Positions 23,210 through 29,988 of a DNA stretch of 40,921 bases are shown here, one piece after another. This DNA comes from a bacterium (GTDB taxonomy: Bacteria; Bdellovibrionota; UBA1018), in NCBI GenBank assembly GCA_019751945.1, contig JAIEMT010000025.1, positions 1-40,921 of the forward strand. The letters are read 5' to 3'. The notes under the pieces are model-generated. The model ran no database searches. It saw only the letters and a list, made by a program, of their open reading frames with translations, and had not been told where the DNA came from. Numbering within the stretch: the first letter of the stretch is position 1; the number at the start of each line of letters is the position of its first letter. Made by a program: the position numbers and the translations under genes.

Positions 23210-23665
23210 CTAGCGTTTTTCGGCAGAGCCAGCGATTTCGGGCGGGCCCGTTTCATCTCCAACGCCTGCTTCTGCAGGAGCTTTGTCTTTACAGAGAAAC
23301 AGGTGTCCCAGATTTGTCTTATCGGAATTCCGATGGCCTCGAGTTTTTTCTGAATCTTTGGGGCATTGTCGCATTTCAGCTGCCTTGGTGAGGGTATTCA
23401 AATAGGGCAATCGACAGTTGGTTGAAATAAATGTGCAGAGCATGGTTTTGGGTGGCTGGTCCGCCTTGGTACTAGCGCTACAACTCAAAGTGTTCGTTTG
23501 AATTCCGCAATTCATCTCCTTCAATTCTTTGCGAGCGGCCTTTTCGCACTCGACGGAGCTATTTACAGTTTGTGGACAGGTGAAGGAAATTTCATAAGGA
23601 GTTGCTGCTATCGCCCCAATTGAAAAGCCCAGCCCTGCCAAAATGACGAGAAGAGAAGTTTTCAT
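23210..23665 (-). CDS. Small secreted eight-cysteine protein C
   Basis: From the ATG at 23665 the protein has 151 residues, with a signal peptide MKTSLLVILAGLGFSIGAIA and cleavage before ATPY. Eight cysteines follow in the arrangement shared with A and B, beginning FTCPQTVNSSVECEK. The tail has PAEAGVGDETGP. An upstream in-frame TTG at 23701 exists but would spoil the signal peptide. Possible promoter on the minus strand: TTGCCG, 17 bases, CACACT, seven bases before the ATG (weak). It is first in the operon, divergent from rpsA. Confidence 0.75.
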   Translation of the reverse strand: MKTSLLVILAGLGFSIGAIAATPYEISFTCPQTVNSSVECEKAARKELKEMNCGIQTNTLSCSASTKADQPPKTMLCTFISTNCRLPYLNTLTKAAEMRQCPKDSEKTRGHRNSDKTNLGHLFLCKDKAPAEAGVGDETGPPEIAGSAEKR

Positions 23666-23758
23666 CTTTATTAGTGTGAGCGAAACCCGCTTCCACGGCA
23701 AGTTTATATTCTAGACAAATTTAGTACACTTAAGCTATTCCGGGAATCTGATTAAGCT

Positions 23759-23787
23759 TTGACAAAGGAGGGCAACCTCTCTATACC
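23759..23787 (+). promoter_or_regulatory. rpsA promoter
   Basis: TTGACA (23759-23764), a 17-base spacer and TATACC (23782-23787): among the best sigma-70-type promoters of the window, as expected for a ribosomal protein gene. The predicted transcript start is near 23794. Confidence 0.75.
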
Positions 23788-23803
23788 CGAGGATTCAGGA
23801 CGA

Positions 23804-23842
23804 GAGCTCAACACAGGGTGTTGCATTGCGATGCCAGAGCTC
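23804..23842 (+). promoter_or_regulatory. rpsA leader three-way junction
   Basis: Within the roughly 80-base leader, GAGCTC (23804-23809) pairs with GAGCTC (23837-23842) and encloses two perfect hairpins that abut it: AACAC-agg-GTGTT (23810-23822) and GCAT-tgcg-ATGC (23823-23834), leaving a two-base linker. Protein S1 represses its own synthesis through its mRNA leader in E. coli; this compact fold is a candidate for the same role here. Confidence 0.6.
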
Positions 23843-23870
23843 CACCTGTTTTTAAGAAAGGCCCTATCAA

Positions 23871-25697
23871 TTGAATATGGTGAGTAAGCATTCCGCTGGA
23901 GCAGACGCCTCCTCTAAAGCGCGTCCAAAGAATGAAAACTGGATGGACGAGTTCTCGTCTTATCTCGGTGATGAAGAATCAACCAAAACTAAGAACGGAT
24001 CGGCAGGCGAAAATTTCGCAGAGCTTTTTGAAGCTTCGCAAAAACAGCAGCAGATCAAAGAAGGTGAAGTCGTAGACGGAACGGTCGTATCGATCGGTCC
24101 CGAATATGCCACCGTCGACATTGGTTATAAATGTGAAGGCTTGGTTCCGATCCAAGAATTCAAGGACGCAGCTGGCGTCGCTCACGTGCAAGTGGGTGAC
24201 ATGGTCACTGTGTACTTGGATCGCATGGAAATGGAAAACGGCTTCATGCTCTTGTCGAAGGACAAGGCTGAGATCATCCGCGCTTGGGACGAAATTTCTC
24301 AAGCGTGTGAGAAGGATCAACTGGTCGAAGGGATCGTGATCGCCAAGGTAAAGGGCGGTCTCTCGGTCGACATCGGTGTGAAGGCATTCTTGCCGGGCAG
24401 CCAAATCGACACGAAGCCGGTGAAGAACCTCGACAAGTTTGTCGGCAAGCGCCTCAAGTTCAAAATCATTAAGTTCAACAAGAAACGCGGCAACATCGTC
24501 CTCTCCCGCCGTGCAGTCGTTGCTCAAGAACGCGAAGCTCAAAGAGCGGAGACCTTGGCAAATCTGCAAGAGGGTATGGTCGTCACCGGTACCGTCAAGA
24601 ACATTACCGAATATGGTGCGTTCATTGACCTAGGTGGCATGGACGGCTTGCTCCACATCACAGACATGTCTTGGGGACGTATTAAGCACCCGAGCGAACT
24701 TTTTGCTGTCGGTGATGAAGTAAAGGTGAAGATTCTCAAGTACGATCGCTCCAAAGAGCGCGTGTCTTTGGGACTCAAGCAGGTTTCGCCAAATCCGTGG
24801 GACGAAGTCGAATACAAATTTCCGGTCGGCGTGAAGGTCAAAGGCAAAGTGGTCAGCTTGAAGGACTACGGCGCGTTCATCGAACTCGAAGATGGCATCG
24901 AAGGCTTGATCCACGTTTCAGAAATGTCGTGGACCGAGCGCGTGAAGCATCCGTCGAAGGTCTTGAACGTCGGCGACGAAGTCGAGTGCAAGGTCTTGGA
25001 TGTGGATTCCAAGAACAAGCGCATCAGCTTGGGTATCAAGCAGCTTCAAGCCAATCCGTGGGATGAGCTCGAGCTCAAGTTCCCGGTCGGCACCATTATC
25101 GAAGAAGGCGAAGTCAAATCGGTTACCGATTTCGGTATCTTCGTCGATATCGGCATGGGCATCGACGGCCTCGTACACGTCAGCGATATTTCTTGGACCA
25201 AGAAAGTTGCCGCTCCAGGCGAGAAGTTCAAGAAGGGTGACAAGATCCGCGCCGTTGTTCTCGGAATTGACAAGGCGAATGAAAAGTTCTCGCTCGGTAT
25301 CAAGCAGCTTGAGCGCGATCCGTGGGAAAACATCAAGTCCCGTTATCGCGCAGGCCAGGCTGTTGAAGGCGCTGTGACCAAGCTCACTGACTTCGGTGCG
25401 TTCGTGGAAATCGAAGAAGGTGTCGAAGGTTTGATCTACGTCAGCGAACTTGCTGATCATCGCGTCGAGAAGCCGTCGGATGTTCTCAAGGTAGGCGATC
25501 AAGTCCGAGCTGAAATTCTGTCGATCGAACCCAAAGAGCGCCGTATCGGTCTCTCGATCAAGCAACTCGGTCGTACTGAAGAACGAGCGAACTACGATCA
25601 ATACGTGGGCGATCGTTCGAAGAAGACTTCGATGGGCGATATCTTAGGAGATAAGCTCAGCAAGGCTTTAGGCGGAAAGAACGAAGAAGCCGAGTAA
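23871..25697 (+). CDS. rpsA: 30S ribosomal protein S1
   Basis: The 608-residue protein has six S1/OB-fold RNA-binding repeats at roughly residues 65-131, 150-216, 234-304, 319-391, 406-479 and 491-562. Repeats 3-6 are close to one another (GAFIDLGGMDGLLHITDMSW, GAFIELEDGIEGLIHVSEMSW) and repeats 1-2 are divergent, as in other S1 proteins. A polar 55-residue N-terminal extension and a short charged tail account for the extra length over E. coli S1 (557). It binds mRNA on the small subunit and helps initiation. TTG at 23871 lies nine bases after AAAGG; ATG at 23877 is the alternative. It is monocistronic, with strong promoter, structured leader and terminator. Confidence 0.96.
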   Translation: MNMVSKHSAGADASSKARPKNENWMDEFSSYLGDEESTKTKNGSAGENFAELFEASQKQQQIKEGEVVDGTVVSIGPEYATVDIGYKCEGLVPIQEFKDAAGVAHVQVGDMVTVYLDRMEMENGFMLLSKDKAEIIRAWDEISQACEKDQLVEGIVIAKVKGGLSVDIGVKAFLPGSQIDTKPVKNLDKFVGKRLKFKIIKFNKKRGNIVLSRRAVVAQEREAQRAETLANLQEGMVVTGTVKNITEYGAFIDLGGMDGLLHITDMSWGRIKHPSELFAVGDEVKVKILKYDRSKERVSLGLKQVSPNPWDEVEYKFPVGVKVKGKVVSLKDYGAFIELEDGIEGLIHVSEMSWTERVKHPSKVLNVGDEVECKVLDVDSKNKRISLGIKQLQANPWDELELKFPVGTIIEEGEVKSVTDFGIFVDIGMGIDGLVHVSDISWTKKVAAPGEKFKKGDKIRAVVLGIDKANEKFSLGIKQLERDPWENIKSRYRAGQAVEGAVTKLTDFGAFVEIEEGVEGLIYVSELADHRVEKPSDVLKVGDQVRAEILSIEPKERRIGLSIKQLGRTEERANYDQYVGDRSKKTSMGDILGDKLSKALGGKNEEAE

Positions 25698-25723
25698 AAA
25701 AACTTCAGTTTTTAAAATTGAGA

Positions 25724-25759
25724 AGCCCTGGATTCGTTAGAATCCAGGGCTTTTTCTTT
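25724..25759 (+). terminator. rpsA intrinsic terminator
   Basis: A perfect 12-bp stem, AGCCCTGGATTC/GAATCCAGGGCT, with a GTTA tetraloop is followed by TTTTCTTTTT. It lies 27 bases after the rpsA stop. Confidence 0.92.
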
Positions 25760-25837
25760 TTAGCGGTCAGTTGCAGGCGTGAACTCGCACATGAACTTAA
25801 ACTGAAACAGATACTGAAATTGGCACCGATATCGGGA

Positions 25838-26929
25838 CTAGTTCAGCGGAATGAATGCATTCCCAGGCAACCAGTATGGATCAAACGGTACGGGCTTCAG
25901 GTCGCGGTACATAACATTTCGAATGAAAGAATTCGGATCCGCTTGGAAAGCTTTCACGAAAACCTGGTGGTCCATGATGTCGCGTTCCGGAACACCGGCG
26001 GCCCAGCGAGCTCCCGCATACCCTAAGTGAATGGCCAGCATGGTTTCACTATTGCTGCCCTTTTTGGGATCAATGCTTTGGGGTTCATCGAGCATGTGAA
26101 TGCCCATCCCATTGGCTTCGATGTTGATGCGAGCGTATTCATAGGTCGTATTGAAGATAAAGGGGACAAACCAAGCCATGGTCTCATCCGGGCTATGAGC
26201 TGGTGCGAGAGCCAAAAGGCGGCGAGTCAAATAGGCGGGAACGTAGAAGTGATACATGCGGCGATCGCCCACGGTGACACCTTCCGGATAAAGATTGAAG
26301 GTGGGGGGCAAGCGGCCAGGAGGCGGTAAGTCAGAGTTCCCCACGCCGGCTACCAGGGCCAAGAGTTTTTCAAAAACTTGAAGGGGTTTGCGGCTCTTGC
26401 GATCCCAGTTGTCTGAAAGTTTTGCGAGCATGTTGGGATACTCTTTGCTCGTGTCCTGTAAGAAAATAGAGATCCAGCGCAGAGCCTTTTCTTCGTCCCC
26501 GCGGAAATATTCGACCGTCCAGTTCCAAAGGTTGGCGGGGCGACGCTTCATAGCAGCTTCGTGAATGAATTCGTACGCCGCCTCTAGGAATTGGACTCCA
26601 TCCTGGCGTCTCAAGAGCTGGTTCAAACTTTGCTGAAAGCAAACGACATGAATATGACCGGTGGGGCCCACTGCGGAGGAGCAATCCAGCAGATCGAAAA
26701 GTTTGTGTGAGGCTTGCCCGCAGCGTTCGCCCATCACAGAGCGGGGATCCGCGTATCGGCCGCAGAAATAAGCCAAGCCGTATCCCAATCCGGGGTTGAG
26801 AAGAAAGTCCAGGACCTGTTCTTTCGGTGATTGGTTGAAGTAATCGGCGCGAGCTTCGCGAGATGTTCCGATGGCGCTGAGTGCAAGGATAGACAGTAAA
26901 ATAGCAGTAAGCTTTTTTCTTGAGTTCAC
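25838..26929 (-). CDS. Secreted or periplasmic protein of unknown function
   Basis: From the GTG at 26929 the protein has 363 residues, with a signal peptide (VNSRKKLTAILLSILALSAIG...) cleaved near EARA|DY. The mature part is mostly helical, with a CGRYADP and a CGQASHK segment and four to five cysteines in the first 120 residues, then an all-alpha body with aromatic and proline-rich loops (PPPGRLPPTFNLYPEG). No domain recognised. A longer reading from 27040 is open, but it places a charged 37-residue extension before the signal peptide, so 26929 is preferred. A run of nine G sits in the ribosome binding site position. Divergent from sppA. Confidence 0.75.
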   Translation of the reverse strand: MNSRKKLTAILLSILALSAIGTSREARADYFNQSPKEQVLDFLLNPGLGYGLAYFCGRYADPRSVMGERCGQASHKLFDLLDCSSAVGPTGHIHVVCFQQSLNQLLRRQDGVQFLEAAYEFIHEAAMKRRPANLWNWTVEYFRGDEEKALRWISIFLQDTSKEYPNMLAKLSDNWDRKSRKPLQVFEKLLALVAGVGNSDLPPPGRLPPTFNLYPEGVTVGDRRMYHFYVPAYLTRRLLALAPAHSPDETMAWFVPFIFNTTYEYARINIEANGMGIHMLDEPQSIDPKKGSNSETMLAIHLGYAGARWAAGVPERDIMDHQVFVKAFQADPNSFIRNVMYRDLKPVPFDPYWLPGNAFIPLN

Positions 26930-26935
26930 GATTTT

Positions 26936-26944
26936 CCCCCCCCC
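26936..26944 (-). repeat. Nine-G homopolymer at the ribosome binding site
   Basis: On the minus strand nine consecutive G precede AAAATC and the GTG start at 26929. It is the longest homopolymer noticed in the window. Length changes by slippage would alter Shine-Dalgarno strength or spacing. Confidence 0.6.
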
Positions 26945-27008
26945 GGGAAGTAGTTCAATTTGGGCATATCCTGGTTTGATTAGGAACGCCAGACTCCATT
27001 GACGGACA

Positions 27009-27037
27009 TTGACGCTGTGGGGGGAATGCGCGATGAT
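27009..27037 (+). promoter_or_regulatory. sppA promoter, leaderless layout
   Basis: TTGACG (27009-27014), 17-base spacer, GATGAT (27032-27037), nine bases before the ATG at 27047. A second TTGACG at 26999 has no matching -10. Confidence 0.45.
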
Positions 27038-27046
27038 CACGGACCT

Positions 27047-28069
27047 ATGCGCATAAAACTCCGCGAAAAACTGACCTCGATTAATCCCCTAGCCTTGGTG
27101 CTGGGATTATCTTTTGTTTTTTTCATTCTCTTCATTTCCATTTCAGGGTTGATGCTGTTGCGTCATTCCTCTCCATCGACTCCTCGCGCTGGAGTCGGTG
27201 CGTCGCTTTTTAGCGGTGGTTCGGTGGGAGTGGTGGAGTTGAACGGCGTCATTATGGATGCCAAAAAAGTCATCAAGCAGCTCGAACGATTTGAAGACAG
27301 CGGCGAAGTGCGGGCTGTGGTGTTGCGTTTGAATTCCCCGGGTGGGGCTGTGGCTCCGTCGCAAGAAATTTACGAAATGGTTCGTAAGATGAAGAAGCCG
27401 GTCGTGGCTTCCATGTCTTCAGTGGCAGCGAGTGGCGCTTATTATGTCGCCTGCGCTACGAAGAAGATTTTTGCAAATCCGGGAACCATCACGGGTTCGA
27501 TCGGCGTGATCATGGAGTTTGCGAACTTAGAAAAACTTTATGAGTGGGCGCACATCAAACGCTACGCGCTCAAGACTGGGAAGTTTAAAGGATCCGGGGC
27601 CGAGTATCGCGACATGACTTTGGAAGAGCGCGCCCTTTTGCAGGGAATGATCGACGATGTTCTTCAGCAGTTTAAGAAAGCAGTGTCGGACGGACGCAAG
27701 TTGCCGATGGCTGCAGTGACTGCGGTTGCCGATGGCCGCGTTTTTTCCGGCAGTCAAGCCAAGGGTCAGAAGCTCGTGGATGAGTTGGGTACTTTACAAG
27801 ACGCTGTGAATGAGGCTGCCAAGATGGGTGGCATCAAGGGAAAGCCCAAAGTGGTATACCCCGAAAAACCGCAGAAGAAGTTGGTCGAACTCATTATGGA
27901 TGAGGCGACCAGCGGCGGAAAAGATTCTGACGACGAGAGTTCTTCTTCTCATCTCGGCGGTTTCGTTGCTCTACTCCGTGGAATATTAGGTGAGAGGGTT
28001 CTTACCAATCCTGCGAGCGGATTTCTTCCGTCCCCCGGTATCTATTGGATCTGGAACGGCTGGCGCTAA
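27047..28069 (+). CDS. sppA: Signal peptide peptidase SppA
   Basis: The 340-residue membrane-anchored serine protease degrades cleaved signal peptides. One N-terminal membrane helix (about residues 12-35, ALVLGLSFVFFILFISISGL) is followed by the ClpP/crotonase-like protease domain with LRLNSPGGAVAPSQEIYE, the nucleophile Ser129 in SVAASGAYYVA and the general-base Lys181 in GKFKGSGAEYRDM. This is the short (one-domain) SppA type. Earlier in-frame starts at 26999 (TTG) and 27026 (ATG) exist; 27047 fits the membrane-anchor N-terminus and the promoter position. An Asp/Ser-rich linker near residue 290 precedes the C-terminal piece. rsmB follows after nine bases. Confidence 0.92.
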   Translation: MRIKLREKLTSINPLALVLGLSFVFFILFISISGLMLLRHSSPSTPRAGVGASLFSGGSVGVVELNGVIMDAKKVIKQLERFEDSGEVRAVVLRLNSPGGAVAPSQEIYEMVRKMKKPVVASMSSVAASGAYYVACATKKIFANPGTITGSIGVIMEFANLEKLYEWAHIKRYALKTGKFKGSGAEYRDMTLEERALLQGMIDDVLQQFKKAVSDGRKLPMAAVTAVADGRVFSGSQAKGQKLVDELGTLQDAVNEAAKMGGIKGKPKVVYPEKPQKKLVELIMDEATSGGKDSDDESSSSHLGGFVALLRGILGERVLTNPASGFLPSPGIYWIWNGWR

Positions 28070-28078
28070 GGAGTTTTC

Positions 28079-29398
28079 GTGGCCCGAGAAAAATCGGAGA
28101 GCCGGGACAAGTCGCGCGATCTAGCCATCAAAATTTTAGGAAAAGTTTTGGGTGAAGAGGCTTTGTCATTGGATGAAGCTTTTGCTCAGGTCATTGATGC
28201 CCCAAGAGTCAATCCCGAGCCCATTCAGAGAAGCTGGTTACTGGAAATCTGCTCGGGCGTTTTGCGATGGAAGGGCCGCTTAGATTTCATCATTGATTCT
28301 GTTTCCTTAAAGAAGAAGCCCACGGGTTGGTTACGTCGAGCCATGTTGACGGGGGCCTACCAACTCGTTGCGCAGGATCGAGTTCCTCCGGCCATCGTGG
28401 TTTCTGAAATGGTCGATCTCATCAAATCGAAGGAAGGTCATGCTCCGGCAAAATTTGTGAACGCAGCTTTTCGAAAGGTGGCCGATCACGCCATGAAATG
28501 GCGCGAGTTGGATTTCCCCATCGACAAACCCAATCAGCAAGCGGCTTGGGCCAGCCTTCCTCAGTGGATGTGGAATCGCCTTGTCGCTCAGCATGGAAAA
28601 GATTGGGCAGCGAATTTTGCGAGAGCTTGTTTAGAGCGCCCGGTGACTTGGATTCGTGTGAAAGGAGCTGGTCCCACCGCGGCTTCGTTACAAGATTGGA
28701 GCGAAGAGGGTCCCATTCGGGGAGCGAGAAAATGCATCGAAGGTGGGCCGATTGTCGAAAAATCGGGATTTGAATCGGGAGACTTCTTTGTTCAAGACAT
28801 TTCTAGCCAAACTCTCGTAGCTGAAATTTCTTCGGAAGTTAAAAGTGGCCTTCCGAAAGAAGAAATAGAAAATCTCACGGCGTTGGATCTCTGCGCCGCA
28901 CCTGGTGGAAAGACGGCGGGCCTTTCTTGGAATTCTTTCGATGTCACCGCTACCGATCGCGATGGCGAGCGAATGAAGCTTTTAGAAGAAACGATTCGTC
29001 GAGTTTCGCCGCGAGTTCGCGTTGAACCTTTAAAAGCTGTCGCCGCTTTGCCCGATCAACACTTGGTTTGGGTCGACGCTCCTTGCACGGGAACCGGAAT
29101 TATTCGCCGGCATCCCGATGTACGCTGGTCAAAGATGGAAAAAGATTTATTCACCCTCGACAAGCTCCAGGCACAGTTGCTGGATCAAGGCTGGTCCAAG
29201 GTTCGTTCGGGTGGATTTCTGGCATACACCGTTTGTTCAGTACTGAAGGAAGAAGGCCCCGAACAGCTTCAAAAGTTTTTAGATCGCGTGGGTGTAGGGC
29301 GTGCCCGAGTGGTGAAGCAGTGGTTCCTCGTGCCGCAAGAAGCGCCCTATGGCGATGGGTTTTGGGGAGTGCTGATTCAGAAGGTTTTACTGCAATAA
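28079..29398 (+). CDS. rsmB: 16S rRNA m5C967-type methyltransferase, RsmB/Sun family
   Basis: The 439-residue protein has an N-terminal NusB-like helical RNA-binding domain (to about residue 140) and a C-terminal SAM-dependent cytosine-5 methyltransferase domain. Motif I is ALDLCAAPGGKTAGLSW; motif IV is WVDAPCTGTGIIRRHPDVRW with Cys336; motif VI has the nucleophilic Cys386 in YTVCSVLKEEGPEQ. PCTGTG replaces the usual PCSGTG. By family, it methylates a cytosine in 16S rRNA. AAGGAG seven bases upstream supports the GTG start. It is probably co-transcribed with sppA. An imperfect AAGAACC/GGTTCTT stem after the stop may end transcription. Confidence 0.92.
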   Translation: MAREKSESRDKSRDLAIKILGKVLGEEALSLDEAFAQVIDAPRVNPEPIQRSWLLEICSGVLRWKGRLDFIIDSVSLKKKPTGWLRRAMLTGAYQLVAQDRVPPAIVVSEMVDLIKSKEGHAPAKFVNAAFRKVADHAMKWRELDFPIDKPNQQAAWASLPQWMWNRLVAQHGKDWAANFARACLERPVTWIRVKGAGPTAASLQDWSEEGPIRGARKCIEGGPIVEKSGFESGDFFVQDISSQTLVAEISSEVKSGLPKEEIENLTALDLCAAPGGKTAGLSWNSFDVTATDRDGERMKLLEETIRRVSPRVRVEPLKAVAALPDQHLVWVDAPCTGTGIIRRHPDVRWSKMEKDLFTLDKLQAQLLDQGWSKVRSGGFLAYTVCSVLKEEGPEQLQKFLDRVGVGRARVVKQWFLVPQEAPYGDGFWGVLIQKVLLQ

Positions 29399-29468
29399 GA
29401 ACCAGGCAGCAGGCATCGGGCATCCGTAGCCGAAACAGGCATCCGTTCCTGTTCCGGTTACAGGTTCT

Positions 29469-29552
29469 TTTGAGGTATCCCGGCAATTGAACGGATTTGC
29501 AGTCTTTGTAGAGCTGAACCGCCAGTTGATAAGAACGAAAATTGCTGAACAT
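29469..29552 (-). pseudogene. Truncated divergent paralogue of the four-helix-bundle gene
   Basis: On the minus strand a copy of the neighbouring gene's start is preserved: AAGGAG ribosome binding site, ATG at 29552, and about 28 codons (MFSNFRSYQLAVQLYKDCKS...LPGYLK). The reading departs from the family after LPGYLK, so only the first helix remains. Compared with the intact gene, codons for Asn, Phe, Arg and Ser differ synonymously while a 36-base stretch is identical, which points to an old paralogue partly homogenised by gene conversion. The open frame continues antisense into rsmB, but that part is not credible protein. Confidence 0.7.
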
Positions 29553-29688
29553 TTGAATTCTCCTTTTTTGTTTTTGAAAATTTGAAGCCTACGCCCTGCG
29601 AGGGCTTCAAATTTTCAAAAGGAGAATTCAAATGCTACAAAACTTCAGATCCTATCAACTGGCGGTTCAGCTCTACAAAGACTGCAAA
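29496..29688. repeat. 72-bp inverted repeat spanning two divergent gene starts
   Basis: Arms 29496-29567 and 29617-29688 are reverse complements over 72 bases, with the outer 36 bases and the inner 17 bases identical and the roughly 19 bases between them diverged. Overlapping the centre is a perfect 18-bp dyad (29572-29589 and 29603-29620; ends TTTTGAAAATTTGAAGCC) with a 13-base loop. The divergent ribosome binding sites lie in the arms. Confidence 0.9.
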
Positions 29689-29928
29689 CCAATCAAAGCC
29701 CAATCCCACATCAAAGATCAACTCTCTCGTGCAACCTTAAGTGTGGTTCTGAATTTGGCAGAAGGATCAGCAAAGCCCACTCCGAAGGAGCGAAAGCGCT
29801 TCTACTCCATCGCTCTAGCATCCCTCAGGGAAACTCAGGCGATCCTCACCCTCTTAGAGCAACAAAAAGAATTCACAGTATCCAATGATTTGGGTGCCAT
29901 GCTCTACAAACTGGTCCACAGCAAGTAG
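29632..29928 (+). CDS. Four-helix-bundle protein (23S rRNA intervening-sequence / Avd-like family)
   Basis: The 98-residue protein matches the short four-helix-bundle family often annotated as S23 or rRNA intervening-sequence protein, related to the Avd accessory protein of diversity-generating retroelements. Signature segments: NFRSYQLAVQLYKDCK, then IKDQLSRATLSVVLNLAEGSA, then ERKRFYSIALASLRETQAILTLLEQ. It is somewhat short at the C-terminus. Known members form pentameric barrels that bind nucleic acid; no reverse transcriptase, template repeat or rRNA is near it here. A strong AAGGAG site precedes the ATG. The upstream inverted repeat joins it to a truncated sister gene. Confidence 0.88.
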   Translation: MLQNFRSYQLAVQLYKDCKPIKAQSHIKDQLSRATLSVVLNLAEGSAKPTPKERKRFYSIALASLRETQAILTLLEQQKEFTVSNDLGAMLYKLVHSK

Positions 29929-29988
29929 ACCAGCACCAGATCCAGCCCCTGTTTACCGGGCCAGTTTCCGGCAGCCAGTAGCCTGTCT

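Noticed and set aside
24918-25601. 227-codon minus-strand frame inside rpsA, and smaller ones at 23979-24569
   Set aside because: Antisense reading of S1 repeats with strong codon bias; the plus strand encodes clear S1 domains.
29399-29475. Third copy of the 60-base palindrome core, because of GGGCATCCGT and CAGGCATCCGT words
   Set aside because: Only short words agree with the core at 7945-8004; the alignment does not hold over its length.
29632-29928. Diversity-generating retroelement or 23S rRNA intervening sequence
   Set aside because: The Avd/S23-like gene is present, but no reverse transcriptase, template/variable repeat or rRNA sequence is seen around it.
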